Below, in pieces: positions 55,356 to 64,000 of a stretch of 64,000 nt of DNA (positions within the stretch are counted from its first letter, which is position 1; the number at the start of each line of letters is the position of its first letter). The translations under genes and the position numbers were made by a program. The notes beneath the pieces were generated by a model. The model made no database searches, had not been told where the DNA came from, and saw only the letters and a program-made list of their open reading frames with translations. The stretch lies in the NCBI GenBank assembly GCA_964017145.1, contig OZ024841.1, forward strand, positions 2,790,001-2,854,000, given 5' to 3'. This DNA is from Agrocybe praecox. Lineage: Eukaryota; Basidiomycota; Agaricomycetes; Agaricales; Agrocybaceae.

Positions 55356-58300
55356 AAGGGAGATCTGCCCCGGCGTCAGTCTCTCCCTCTTTCCATATTT
55401 CACACGTACTTGTTGCTCGGATAGATAAAAAATCTTTATATATCCCAATTTCTTTCACTACAAGTACATCAAAAATCGCCGAAAAAACCGAAGCACTCGC
55501 CGATACCGGAGCATCCGGCAAATTCATCGATGAAGAATACCGTCGGAAATTAAAAATTCCGAAAATAGCCCTGAAAAAGGCGCTCGACGTTTATAATGTA
55601 GATGGAACCCTTAACAAAAAAGGGACAATCACTCATTACGTCAAAATCCTTATGACCGTCGGTGGGAGAACCAAATGGGAATCCTTTTACTGTACTGGAC
55701 TAGGACGACAAAAAATTATCCTCGGACTGCCATGGTTCCGAGAAAACAACCCGATTATCGATTGGGAAACCGGTCACGTTTCTTGGAGAGTCAAAATCCA
55801 GGAAACTCGAAGAATTTTCGTAAAAAAAACCAAACAAAAAAAAAAACAACAACTCGAAACGGAAGAAGATAACGATCTCAATCTTCTTCTCCGATTTATC
55901 GACGGAGAAGCTCCCGAACCTGAATGGATCAGAGCGAAAATCACCACTTCTCAAACCCTCGCACAGAAACACGAAGAAGTCAAAACAAAGAAACCAACTA
56001 AGGAAGTCGTCCCAAAACAATTCCACGAATTCCTCAAAGTATTCGATGAAGAAGCTTCAAACCGATTTCCCACCTCGAAACCATGGGATCACAAAATCGA
56101 GATGAAGGAAGGATTCGAACCCAAATCCTTCAAATCCTACAATCTAACCCCACAAGAGACGAAGGAATTGGACTCCTTCCTAGACGAACAACTAGCCAAA
56201 GGATACATTCGACCATCGAAATCACCAATGGCCTCACCATTTTTCTTTGTATCAAAGAAAGACGGAAAACTGAGACCTTGTCAGGATTACCGATACTTGA
56301 ACGAATGGACCATCAAAAACGCATACCCTTTACCCCTCATCGCCGAACTACTAGACAAGCTCAAAGGAGCAAAATTCTTCACCAAAATGGACGTCCGATG
56401 GGGATACAACAACATTCGAATCAAAAAGGGAGACGAATGGAAGGCTGCCTTCAAAACGAACAGAGGACTATTCGAACCCACTGTCATGTTCTTTGGAATG
56501 TGCAATTCCCCTGCTACGTTCCAAGCAATGATGGATCACATTTTTAAAGACATGATTTCCGAAGGACTAATCATAGTCTACATGGACGACATCCTCATTT
56601 TCGCAAAAGACAAAAAGAAACTCAACGAAATCACCCGAAGGGTACTTCAACGACTTCAGGAAAACGACCTTTTCCTTAAACCCGAGAAGTGCGAATTTGA
56701 AAAAACCAAAATCGATTACTTAGGAATGATCATCGAAGAAGGAAAGATCTCTATGGACCCGACGAAGTTAAAAGGAATTAGCAAATGGCCGGTCCCGAAA
56801 ACCGTAAAACAAGTACGGTCCTTCCTAGGATTTGGAAACTTCTACAGAAAATTTATTCGAAGATACTCGGACCTGGCCAAACCACTAAACGAACTTCTTC
56901 AGAAAGGAAAATCCTTCATTTGGAACGATAACGCACAAAGAGCATTCGATTCTCTCAAACAGAAATTCACTGAAGAACCTGTATTGATGATGCCCGACAC
57001 CACAAAACCTTTCCAAATCGAATCCGACGCATCGAAATACGCATCAGGAGCAGTACTCACCCAATTAGACAGCAATGGAAACCGCCATCCTTGCGCCTTC
57101 ATATCCAAGACCTTTAACGAACCCGAGCGAAATTATGAAATATACGACAGAGAACTCCTAGCGATCATCCGTTCTCTACAAGAATGGAGACATTACATCC
57201 AAGGATCTCCCTTCGAAACGACCGTTCTATCCGATCACAAAAACCTGACATATTTCAGAAGCGCTCAGAAGCTGAACAGAAGACAAGCGCGATGGTCCCT
57301 GTACCTTTCGGAATTTAACATTAAACTCGTACACACCCCAGGAACAAAGATGGTGCAATCTGACGCATTATCCAGAAGACCGGACCTATGTCCTGAAGAA
57401 GACCACGACAACGAAAACAAGGTTCTCCTACCAGAAAACCTATTCGTCAATCTAATCGACATCGAACTTCAAGAAAAAATTGCGAATTCCGACAAACTTG
57501 ACCTCGACGCCGCCAACGCGATAAAACTCTTACTAGAACACGGACCAACCGAACTCCACGACAAACTCACCGACTGGACGGTAGAAGACTTTCAGGAAAA
57601 AAACATACTCTTCTACCAAGGAAAAAATTATATTCCCAACGACGCAGAACTCAGAAGAACTATCGTGAAGAACTACCACGATACGATAACCGCCGGACAC
57701 CCCGGAGAAATAGAAACTTTTAACGCTATCCGAAAGCACTATTGGTGGCCCGGAATGCGAATGTTCGTAAAGAACTACGTGAAAGGATGCGGACCCTGTC
57801 AACAATTCAAAATCAACAGAAATCCAACGAAACCCGCCTTCCAACCCATCAAAGGCGCGAAATCGAACAGACCATTTGCAAACTGCTCCATGGATATGAT
57901 CACTGATCTACCCGAAATCGACGGGTACGACTCGATCTTATCCGTGGTGGACCACGGACTTACAAAGGGGGCAATTTTCATCCCCTGCTCGAAAACTTTA
58001 ACAGAAGAAGGAGCAGGAAAACTCCTGATCGAACACCTTTACAAACGATTTGGACTACCGGACTCAATGATCTCCGACAGAGGACCACAATTCGCCGCAA
58101 AAGCATTCAGAGAACTCCTAAAACAATTAGGAATCGAATCTAAATTAACGACCACCTATCATCCACAGGCCGATGGAACCACCGAAAGATTCAACCAAGA
58201 AATTGAAGCATACATCGCGATATTCTGTTCCGCGAACCCCGAAACGTGGAAGGACGCTCTCCCCACGCTTGAATTCACACATAACGACAGACGACACTCT

Positions 58301-58954
58301 GACAGACAGAAATCACCATTCGCTTTAATGCTAGGAATCGAACCCCTAGCCATACCAACGACCTTCGAAAACACGAAGTTTCCCTCCGTGGAAGAAAGAT
58401 TGAAGAATCTCACACGAGACCGAGAAGAAGCCCGCGCGGCACACGAATTAGCACGAGCACGAATGCTTGCCAGAAGAAAAGGAAAGCCAGTCACCTTCAA
58501 ACTTGGACAGAAGGTCTGGCTCGACTCTAGAAACCTGAAAACACGAAGCAATAAAAAACTCTCGCCGAAAAGAGAAGGACCCTTTAAGATCACGGAAATT
58601 AAAGGACCCCTCTCCTTCAAACTCGAACTACCAAAGAACTGGAGGATTCACGACGTATTCCACGCTTCACTCCTTATGCCCTATACCGAAAACGAAACCT
58701 ATGGACCCAATTTCCCGGAACCACCCCCAGAAATCATTAATGAAGAAGAACATTACGAAATCGAAGCAATCAAATCACACCGCAAGCAAGGACGACCCCA
58801 GAAAGGAAAAACCCAAAAATATAAATATCTCGTCAAATGGGCCGGTTACTCCGTCAGCGGCAACTCATGGGAACCCCAAGAAATGTTCGGATCAACCGGA
58901 CGAAAGATTTTGAACGAATACCAACGAAGAAACGGACTCCCAGTCACCCGTTGA
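55352..58954 (+). CDS. pol: Pol of element A
   Basis: The -1 frame is open from the slippery site to 58954 (1200 codons); the first in-frame ATG is only at 55652, after the protease motif, so an ATG-initiated product would be damaged and frameshift expression is more likely. Same order as element B: protease (ALADTGAS), RT with YMDD, RNase H (SDASKYASG), integrase with CGPC finger and DDE core, chromodomain (YLVKWAGYSVSGNSWEPQE). Scattered substitutions relative to element B preserve all catalytic motifs. Intact, but cut off from its own gag start by element B. Confidence 0.93.
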   Translation, partial: LKGRSAPASVSPSFHISHVLVARIDKKSLYIPISFTTSTSKIAEKTEALADTGASGKFIDEEYRRKLKIPKIALKKALDVYNVDGTLNKKGTITHYVKILMTVGGRTKWESFYCTGLGRQKIILGLPWFRENNPIIDWETGHVSWRVKIQETRRIFVKKTKQKKKQQLETEEDNDLNLLLRFIDGEAPEPEWIRAKITTSQTLAQKHEEVKTKKPTKEVVPKQFHEFLKVFDEEASNRFPTSKPWDHKIEMKEGFEPKSFKSYNLTPQETKELDSFLDEQLAKGYIRPSKSPMASPFFFVSKKDGKLRPCQDYRYLNEWTIKNAYPLPLIAELLDKLKGAKFFTKMDVRWGYNNIRIKKGDEWKAAFKTNRGLFEPTVMFFGMCNSPATFQAMMDHIFKDMISEGLIIVYMDDILIFAKDKKKLNEITRRVLQRLQENDLFLKPEKCEFEKTKIDYLGMIIEEGKISMDPTKLKGISKWPVPKTVKQVRSFLGFGNFYRKFIRRYSDLAKPLNELLQKGKSFIWNDNAQRAFDSLKQKFTEEPVLMMPDTTKPFQIESDASKYASGAVLTQLDSNGNRHPCAFISKTFNEPERNYEIYDRELLAIIRSLQEWRHYIQGSPFETTVLSDHKNLTYFRSAQKLNRRQARWSLYLSEFNIKLVHTPGTKMVQSDALSRRPDLCPEEDHDNENKVLLPENLFVNLIDIELQEKIANSDKLDLDAANAIKLLLEHGPTELHDKLTDWTVEDFQEKNILFYQGKNYIPNDAELRRTIVKNYHDTITAGHPGEIETFNAIRKHYWWPGMRMFVKNYVKGCGPCQQFKINRNPTKPAFQPIKGAKSNRPFANCSMDMITDLPEIDGYDSILSVVDHGLTKGAIFIPCSKTLTEEGAGKLLIEHLYKRFGLPDSMISDRGPQFAAKAFRELLKQLGIESKLTTTYHPQADGTTERFNQEIEAYIAIFCSANPETWKDALPTLEFTHNDRRHSDRQKSPFALMLGIEPLAIPTTFENTKFPSVEERLKNLTRDREEARAAHELARARMLARRKGKPVTFKLGQKVWLDSRNLKTRSNKKLSPKREGPFKITEIKGPLSFKLELPKNWRIHDVFHASLLMPYTENETYGPNFPEPPPEIINEEEHYEIEAIKSHRKQGRPQKGKTQKYKYLVKWAGYSVSGNSWEPQEMFGSTGRKILNEYQRRNGLPVTR

Positions 58955-58991
58955 ACAAACACCCCACCTCGAGCCAATATACGTGTCTACC

Positions 58992-59321
58992 ATGCACGCT
59001 GAACTAAGCCTCGAAAACCTATCGCTGTTTCACGAACAACTGGAAGACGACCCTTTTTCATTTCGACCTTCAACTCTTCTTTCCGATTGGATCACCCTGA
59101 CACAAACGTTCCACCGCACGTCTAAAGCAAGGCAAGTCAACCTGCTGTTCGACAAGGAGTTTCCACCTCCACCTCCATGCAAACGCAAGAACCGAAGAAT
59201 CCCATTCAAGAAATTTACACCGAAATTCGAATCGATCAAAGAAGAACATATAAGTAGGATGATTCCTGTCTTTACAACCCAGAACCGAATTCACTATCGT
59301 CGATACTCGCTTTACTACTAA
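58992..59321 (+). CDS. ORF-X of element A, unknown 109-aa protein
   Basis: Begins MHAELSLENLSLFHEQL, 37 bp after the pol stop. Same length and layout as ORF-X of element B with mostly conservative changes, and ends 20 bp before ORF-Y. The basic PCKRKNRRIPFKKF stretch and the IPVFTTQNRIHY block are unchanged. No known domain. Confidence 0.65.
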   Translation: MHAELSLENLSLFHEQLEDDPFSFRPSTLLSDWITLTQTFHRTSKARQVNLLFDKEFPPPPPCKRKNRRIPFKKFTPKFESIKEEHISRMIPVFTTQNRIHYRRYSLYY

Positions 59322-59341
59322 ACCATCCTCTCGATCTTACC

Positions 59342-60283
59342 ATGGCCCAACCAAACGCACAGAACGACTTCGTCATCGGCTACACAGAATTTCATCATTC
59401 CTCTCAAAGCTTCCTTGACCGACAAGCCCTTTTCAACTTAGTCGCTCCTCTCAACCGATACAACGACTCTCTCTCCACTCTTCTTGACATCGAACACGAA
59501 ATCCACCAACAAACGAAACATTTAAACGAACTCCGACGACTAGCGGCTCTACGCCTTGATGCCCTTTGCTGGGAAGGCTTAGGCAATCATACCCAGAATT
59601 TCTGGGAACAACGAAGAATCTACTATGCCAACGAACATCGACCAATCCGAGGGAACGTACCCTCTCCTTATCCACTCGGACACCCGACAAACCCCATCTC
59701 ATTCCCGGACACTAGAGAACCCACTCCAAACGACGACACCGACATCTACGTACGAACCCCTCCAAAGAACGCCACCAATAAAGAAACGCCCGATCCGAAC
59801 CCTAGCCGAACCCCATCCAATCCATTTATCGTCGTCGACCAACATAACGAAGAACCCGATGAACCACAAAGACAACCCGAACCAAGTCCTTCTATCCTCG
59901 ACATTAGAACTTTTCGACGACTAGCAAACGTCCCAGAGGTACCGACACAACCCCCATTGAATCATCGACAATTCCTCCACACCTTATTTCCCAGCCATGT
60001 TGGCTCAGATGCAACCGGAACACACAGCAACGAAACTCGAATGGAACCCACCCCTAGAATCGACAACGAACTCCCACCTCCTTATCTACCACGACAACAA
60101 CAAAATCGCCTCCCTTCAGAACCACGACAGACCATTTTACCACCGAATGGCCCTCGAACACTCCGAGGCCTACCTCATCCATATACACTTCGACCAAGAC
60201 CCAGACGCGCCACCCCGACATGCTACAATTGCCGACAGACAGGACATCTCAAACGAGATTGCCCCTACGAATCCCACCTCTAA
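59342..60283 (+). CDS. ORF-Y of element A, unknown protein with C-terminal zinc knuckle
   Basis: Intact frame of 313 aa. The N-terminal ~110 residues look helical (LVAPLNRYNDSLSTLLDIEHE, LNELRRLAALRLDAL). A Pro/Thr/Asp-rich middle is followed by a basic, Pro/Arg-rich segment (LRPRPRRATPT) and a CX2CX4HX4C zinc knuckle (CYNCRQTGHLKRDC) at about residues 294-307. Gag already has one knuckle, so the element encodes a second, separate nucleic-acid-binding protein after pol. The role is unknown; packaging or silencing suppression are guesses. Confidence 0.7.
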   Translation: MAQPNAQNDFVIGYTEFHHSSQSFLDRQALFNLVAPLNRYNDSLSTLLDIEHEIHQQTKHLNELRRLAALRLDALCWEGLGNHTQNFWEQRRIYYANEHRPIRGNVPSPYPLGHPTNPISFPDTREPTPNDDTDIYVRTPPKNATNKETPDPNPSRTPSNPFIVVDQHNEEPDEPQRQPEPSPSILDIRTFRRLANVPEVPTQPPLNHRQFLHTLFPSHVGSDATGTHSNETRMEPTPRIDNELPPPYLPRQQQNRLPSEPRQTILPPNGPRTLRGLPHPYTLRPRPRRATPTCYNCRQTGHLKRDCPYESHL

Positions 60284-60307
60284 TTCGAATCTGGAATCTT
60301 CGATCTA

Positions 60308-60319
60308 GAACGGGGGTAA
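60308..60319 (+). promoter_or_regulatory. Polypurine tract of element A
   Basis: GAACGGGGGTAA immediately before the 3' LTR, identical to that of element B. Confidence 0.7.
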
Positions 60320-60679
60320 TGTTACGAACACATGCGCTAGTCGCCTCTTTTTCATTTTCTTTAATGTTCCATCGCCTCGCCTTTACTGAACGACTACCAC
60401 ACCTTCACGGTGTGTTCCTTATCGAACGATCGACACACCTTTACGGTGCTCTCTCCTCATTTTCCTACGAACGATTACCACACCTTTACGGTGTCCTTTC
60501 CGCATGTTTTACCCTTATAAATACGTAGTACGATACTCTTTTATTCCTTAACTAGTTCTTGAGAATAATACGGTTTCACTACTCGAAACTCGAACGAAGA
60601 ACTAAGAACTTACGACTATAGCCTTATTCGGTGTAAACTCTGGGAGTTATACGCATACGAAACGGCTTGTGTCGTAACA
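60320..60679 (+). repeat. 3' LTR of element A
   Basis: 360 bp, identical by eye to 46539-46898. It lacks the 78-bp duplication of element B. Confidence 0.95.
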
Positions 60680-60684
60680 AAAGC
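60680..60684. repeat. Target-site duplication AAAGC, right
   Basis: Second copy of 46534-46538. Confidence 0.9.
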
Positions 60685-63059
60685 GCTGCCGAAGGGCAGC
60701 AAGTTTCTCGAGCCTGACAATGGTCTGCAGCATTTGAGGAAGTGCCCGGAAGCGATTAGATCGACGCCACGGTTCTTTCACAGCCTTGATATGTTTAGAT
60801 TCCGTGATCGATGAACATAGACCATTTGGAGACCCGAATAGCGGAATCGAGGTAATATAATGCAATAATGCGTGCTGACGGGGCAATGATATTGAGGTCC
60901 GCACACCAGCATCCACGAAGAATTGACGAAGCTGATGAAATTGATCGAGAAGAGCCTCGGCTTCTTGAAGGGCGCTACTGGTGATGGCATTTCGACGGAA
61001 GATATAACAGATATCCATGAATGTCGAAAGGCATTGTACGATTTCAGAGGGTACATGGCCCGCAATTGCTGCAATGTAAACCTGGTTCCAAGTCAGCAAG
61101 CCAAAGAACCATCACTAGCAATAGTAGCGTACCTTCATCAATGCCTTTGAGTCATCGCCGGTCCATTGCTCGAAATTCCGGCCATCACTGAAGCGACGAA
61201 GACCTGCATACGAGGGAACAGCAGAAATACTAAGAGAAAATCAGCATTTGGTAATAGGCTCTGAACGTAGACTTACCGCCTGTCTATGTCTTCTATGATT
61301 GCCAATGCACAACTTTCGCCATAAGCAATGTGGAGGTACTGATTAACCCACTCCACTAGATGATCCTTAAATGTCCCTTTGATAAGTTGATGAAGGAGGT
61401 CCGGTGATAAGAGCTTATGAATATCAGCACGAGGAAATTCATGTGTGAATGGCTGGTCATAATGGTCAAGTAACTGCTAAAATAGGATTGGACATTTACC
61501 TACCACGATATCACTTCGAATCCCATGATCATCCCATACAGTACCAGGATCGAAGGTGTTGATGATGAAATCACTTCGTTCATGGGACCGCCTATGCGCG
61601 TTCTTGTCATCCAAATTTTCTGGCCTGGCATCGCATCTAAAGCTTATCAATCGCTATCATCTGCAACCAAATACTTGTGTTACTTACTTCGGACACCATC
61701 CCTGAACTATTCCAGCCAGCCATACCTGTTCTGGGTAGTCTGCGATATATGGACCTAGCGAATATATGGCACGTCGATAGTGTCCGTCGGGGCAGAGTAC
61801 AACCTCTGGTTCTGTCATGCCAGCCTTGAGAGGACCAAAAATGCGAGCAAGGCACATGTGATAAACTTGGCGAACAAAACGCTGAAATTCTGGTCACTTC
61901 GCCTGCCGTTTGCTTGCTGTAAGGGTAATCGGATGAACTCAGAGCCACATGTAATGCGAAAATTTAATAGGCTCACTCTTTGGGATAGGAAGGAAGGCTA
62001 TGGGAAGGACTGAATTGCTATGCCCTCGTCGTGCCGTATTGGTGAAGACACCTGGAGACGAGTAGACTGGGTGGTATTCTTGATGGCCAGTAGCAACGGA
62101 AACTGTAGTCTTGTCACTTCCGGCTATGATAGGCACCAGCATGGCGCCATGCGTACGAGGATCTTGAGCAATGATATTCTTAACAACAATCAGTAAGAGG
62201 CGACATGCAGGGTGTCAAGATACACATTACTGCTTCATCCCATGCCCAGTCGCCAGACATGACATTGGACCAGACCCGCTCCCCCTTGTGGTTGAACTGA
62301 CGATATGGCCTCATATTGATCTCATCTTTGAAATCCGCAGTTCGTAACTGATTGTGTAATAGAATTCGCGCATCACGCGTGCACAGTTCATAAGTCTCAG
62401 TCATCCAGCGAGGCGGATTTGGCGGAAGCTGGCCCGAATACTTCAATTGAATGGTGCAGAAGGGGGCGCTGCCTTCTTGAATTGAGTCGATGGTGGCTTT
62501 CATTTCGTCTGATGAAGACCAAGGGAGCGGTGTATCATCCTTGGCTTCCAATTTTGCAGCTAGCCAAAGGTTTAGTCCCTTGTTTACCTTCTTCTCCGGT
62601 GCTTGCAGCTCAACAAAGTTGTAGTATGCCCAGTCAAAACTCAGGCAACCCTCAAACGGATGCCAAGGATTCTCTTCATTTGCATCGGGTGCAGCAGGTG
62701 GTGACGGGCAACTATAGGGAGAGATGAAATTGCCGTCTTTATCGCATGGAAGAGCTTTGTTTAAAGTCAATGTGTGAGCATCAGAGCAGTAGTAGCAGCA
62801 CTTCGCTAAACATACCGTTCAACTTTGGGTGACATATCGTTTGAAATTCGAGGGCTGCGTCAGGTTCCGAGTCAGGAGATAGTTGGCGATGTTGAATATT
62901 ATAATGCTGCGTCAAATACGCTTGACGCTTGAAGGTGCGGTGACATTTTGGATATGGGCACAAGAAGTCTCGCATGAGGGAAACCAGTTTGAAAATATAT
63001 TGAGGGACTTGTGGTGTAGCAGGGTGAAATAAAACAAGGTTAAATTGATGGGAACTCAT
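60685..63059 (-). CDS. Plavaka transposase, N-terminal and central part
   Basis: Multi-exon minus-strand gene. The start is ATG 63059 or, more compactly, ATG 62975 just before a C2H2 finger (CX4CX12HX4H, FLCPYPKCHRTFKRQAYLTQH). Further exons give ENPWHPFEGCLSFDWAYY, the block RPYRQFNHKGERVWSNVMSGDWAWDEA (exon ending near 62233), GSDKTTVSVATGHQEYHPVY (about 62120-62050), DYPEQVWLAGIVQGWCPKC (about 61745-61690) and ADIHKLLSPDLLHQLIKGTFKDHLV, then VYIAAIAGHVPSEIVQCL. The last codons before the retrotransposon (LRQRF) join in frame with LAQGM at 46533. These blocks are typical of Plavaka transposases. The mRNA is now truncated by the insertion. Confidence 0.82.
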
Positions 63060-63223
63060 ACGAACATTGAGGAAAGTTCTGGAACTCCAGGGTCACCCAG
63101 AGTTCCCCAAGTTCCAACAAATAAACAGACGATGACCTCACGCAACCAAGTCTCCCTTCAACCAGCATCTCCATCGTCAACCCATTCCATAATATACTCC
63201 CCTACACACTCTCATTCCATACA

Positions 63224-63898
63224 ATGCCCGCAACTCTCCGCCGTGCCCCCACTCACGCCACCAGCAACACCGACCAAGCAGCTCACGCCAACCTAGTGGT
63301 CACAAACAAGACCTCAGCTGGGAAGCGCACCCGTGAGCATGAAGAAACTGTTCCTGACTTAGAGCCCGCACCTGCCAAAAGGGCCAGAGCACTGACCAGC
63401 AAGCCTGCTCCCGAGCCTAAACTTCGCCGTTCTGCACGAAGCCCCAAGTGTACAGCTCAAGCAGTCACGAAGAGGAAGAAGCGCCGAACTCCAGCTGAAG
63501 TCCAGGCAGCCAAGGCAGCTGCTGAAGAGGCGAAGAAGCAGAAGGCGGAAAACGAACGGGAAGCACAGCAGCGTTTGACGAAAATGGATGTCGATGATAA
63601 CGCCGACAGGGTGCAGACAGCCGCCAAGCTTGTCAGACGAGTGTCTGATATGGCTCTTGAATCTGAAGGCGAGGAGTTTGTCGGCTACGCCGAGGTGGCT
63701 TCATCCGATGAGTCTGAAGAGCCTGAAGATATTGAGGTTAGTCTTTTCAGGAGATCTCAGGTCATGCTTATGCTCACCATTACCGAACTAAAGGAGGCTC
63801 TCATCGCCCTCCAGCAGAAAATGAACGTGCTTCAGCAGAAAATGGCGGGACAAGGTGGTGGTAAGAAGAAGAGAACAGAGGGTGGGAAGAAGAAGTAA
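63224..63898 (+). CDS. Plavaka-associated accessory ORF (basic, coiled-coil, nuclear-type protein)
   Basis: Single-exon frame of 224 aa, divergent from the transposase start 165 bp away. The N-terminal half is rich in Lys/Arg with nuclear-localisation-like clusters (AKRARA, RKKRR). An alanine/lysine/glutamate coiled coil follows (TPAEVQAAKAAAEEAKKQKAE), then MDVDDNADRVQTAAKLVRRVSDM, an acidic segment (EGEEFVGY...SSDESEEPEDIE), a leucine/glutamine helix, and a Lys-rich end. From memory such proteins often accompany Plavaka transposases in basidiomycetes, but their function is not established. The ATG is the first in frame; no introns seen. Confidence 0.65.
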   Translation: MPATLRRAPTHATSNTDQAAHANLVVTNKTSAGKRTREHEETVPDLEPAPAKRARALTSKPAPEPKLRRSARSPKCTAQAVTKRKKRRTPAEVQAAKAAAEEAKKQKAENEREAQQRLTKMDVDDNADRVQTAAKLVRRVSDMALESEGEEFVGYAEVASSDESEEPEDIEVSLFRRSQVMLMLTITELKEALIALQQKMNVLQQKMAGQGGGKKKRTEGGKKK

Positions 63899-64000
63899 TG
63901 TCGTCGTCATCACTAATCATAGATGGGAACTGACAATCAGATGACAGGTTGACAAAGGACTTTGGTTACGCATCCGGCCTCTTACCTGATTCTAGACTAC

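Larger units (their letters stand above)
46539..60679 (+). mobile_element. Outer Ty3/chromovirus LTR retrotransposon (element A)
   Basis: Two 360-bp LTRs (46539-46898, 60320-60679) begin TGTTACG and end CGTAACA and appear identical by eye. Without the nested element (47865-55014) its length is 6991 bp. Order: LTR, primer site, gag, pol, ORF-X, ORF-Y, polypurine tract, LTR. All reading frames are open once the nested element is ignored, so it was intact until recently. Confidence 0.93.
45578..63059 (-). mobile_element. Plavaka-type DNA transposon, transposase gene split by nested retrotransposons
   Basis: The two halves of one minus-strand transposase gene flank a 14.1-kb insertion. Removing 46539-60684 (LTR element plus one copy of the AAAGC duplication) rejoins the codons in frame. 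The coordinates given cover the transposase gene; the element itself extends further and its terminal repeats were not found. The accessory ORF at 63224 probably belongs to it. Confidence 0.82.

Noticed and set aside
60685..61150. Independent gene at the right flank of element A
   Set aside because: It joins in frame with the segment at 46538 once the insertion is removed, so it is the middle of the Plavaka transposase.
1..64000. tRNA or rRNA genes
   Set aside because: I found no cloverleaf with the conserved T-arm and no rRNA-like stretch by eye. The 52-bp foldable repeat is too short and lacks tRNA signatures. A covariance-model search would settle this.

Overview
The window looks like nuclear DNA of a basidiomycete fungus, most likely an agaricomycete. 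Most genes are split by many 50-70 bp introns. They include a KRE6/SKN1-type GH16 protein, long Ser/Thr-rich GH3 beta-glucosidases, F-box and NACHT relatives, a chromodomain Ty3 retrotransposon and a Plavaka-type DNA transposon, a combination typical of that class. I see no bacterial or organellar features. Exon models were built by hand from splice sites, reading-frame continuity and comparison of paralogues inside the window.

Left part (1-33 kb), secretion and carbohydrate metabolism. The left edge cuts a minus-strand gene for a secreted repeat protein whose repeats are bounded by paired arginines, as in Kex2-processed peptide precursors. After a 5.5 kb gene-poor stretch comes an 18-exon KRE6/SKN1-like GH16 gene. 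Next is a tandemly duplicated two-gene module: a small secreted protein of unknown function followed by a 17-exon secreted GH3 beta-glucosidase (9.8-15.9 kb, again at 17.2-25.1 kb). Two tandem minus-strand 12-exon secreted type-B carboxylesterases follow (25.6-30.9 kb). A short-chain dehydrogenase is transcribed divergently from them.

Middle (33-45 kb). Two F-box/LRR-like paralogues, the first with a frameshift, flank an intact Golgi pH regulator (GPHR) gene. Then come the eroded remains of a CAMK-like kinase gene with a KA1-like tail (minus strand) and a broken NACHT NTPase gene.

Right part (45-64 kb), three nested mobile elements. A Plavaka-type transposase gene (minus strand) is split by a 360-bp-LTR Ty3/chromovirus element (target duplication AAAGC). 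That element's gag is split by a second, related element with 437-bp LTRs (target duplication CACTG). By eye, each element's LTR pair is identical. Both have a gag/pol junction with a -1 slippery heptamer, an 11-nt self-complementary primer site like that of Tf1/sushi elements, and two extra conserved ORFs after pol, one ending in a zinc knuckle. A coiled-coil, basic accessory ORF typical of Plavaka neighbours lies divergently upstream of the transposase start.
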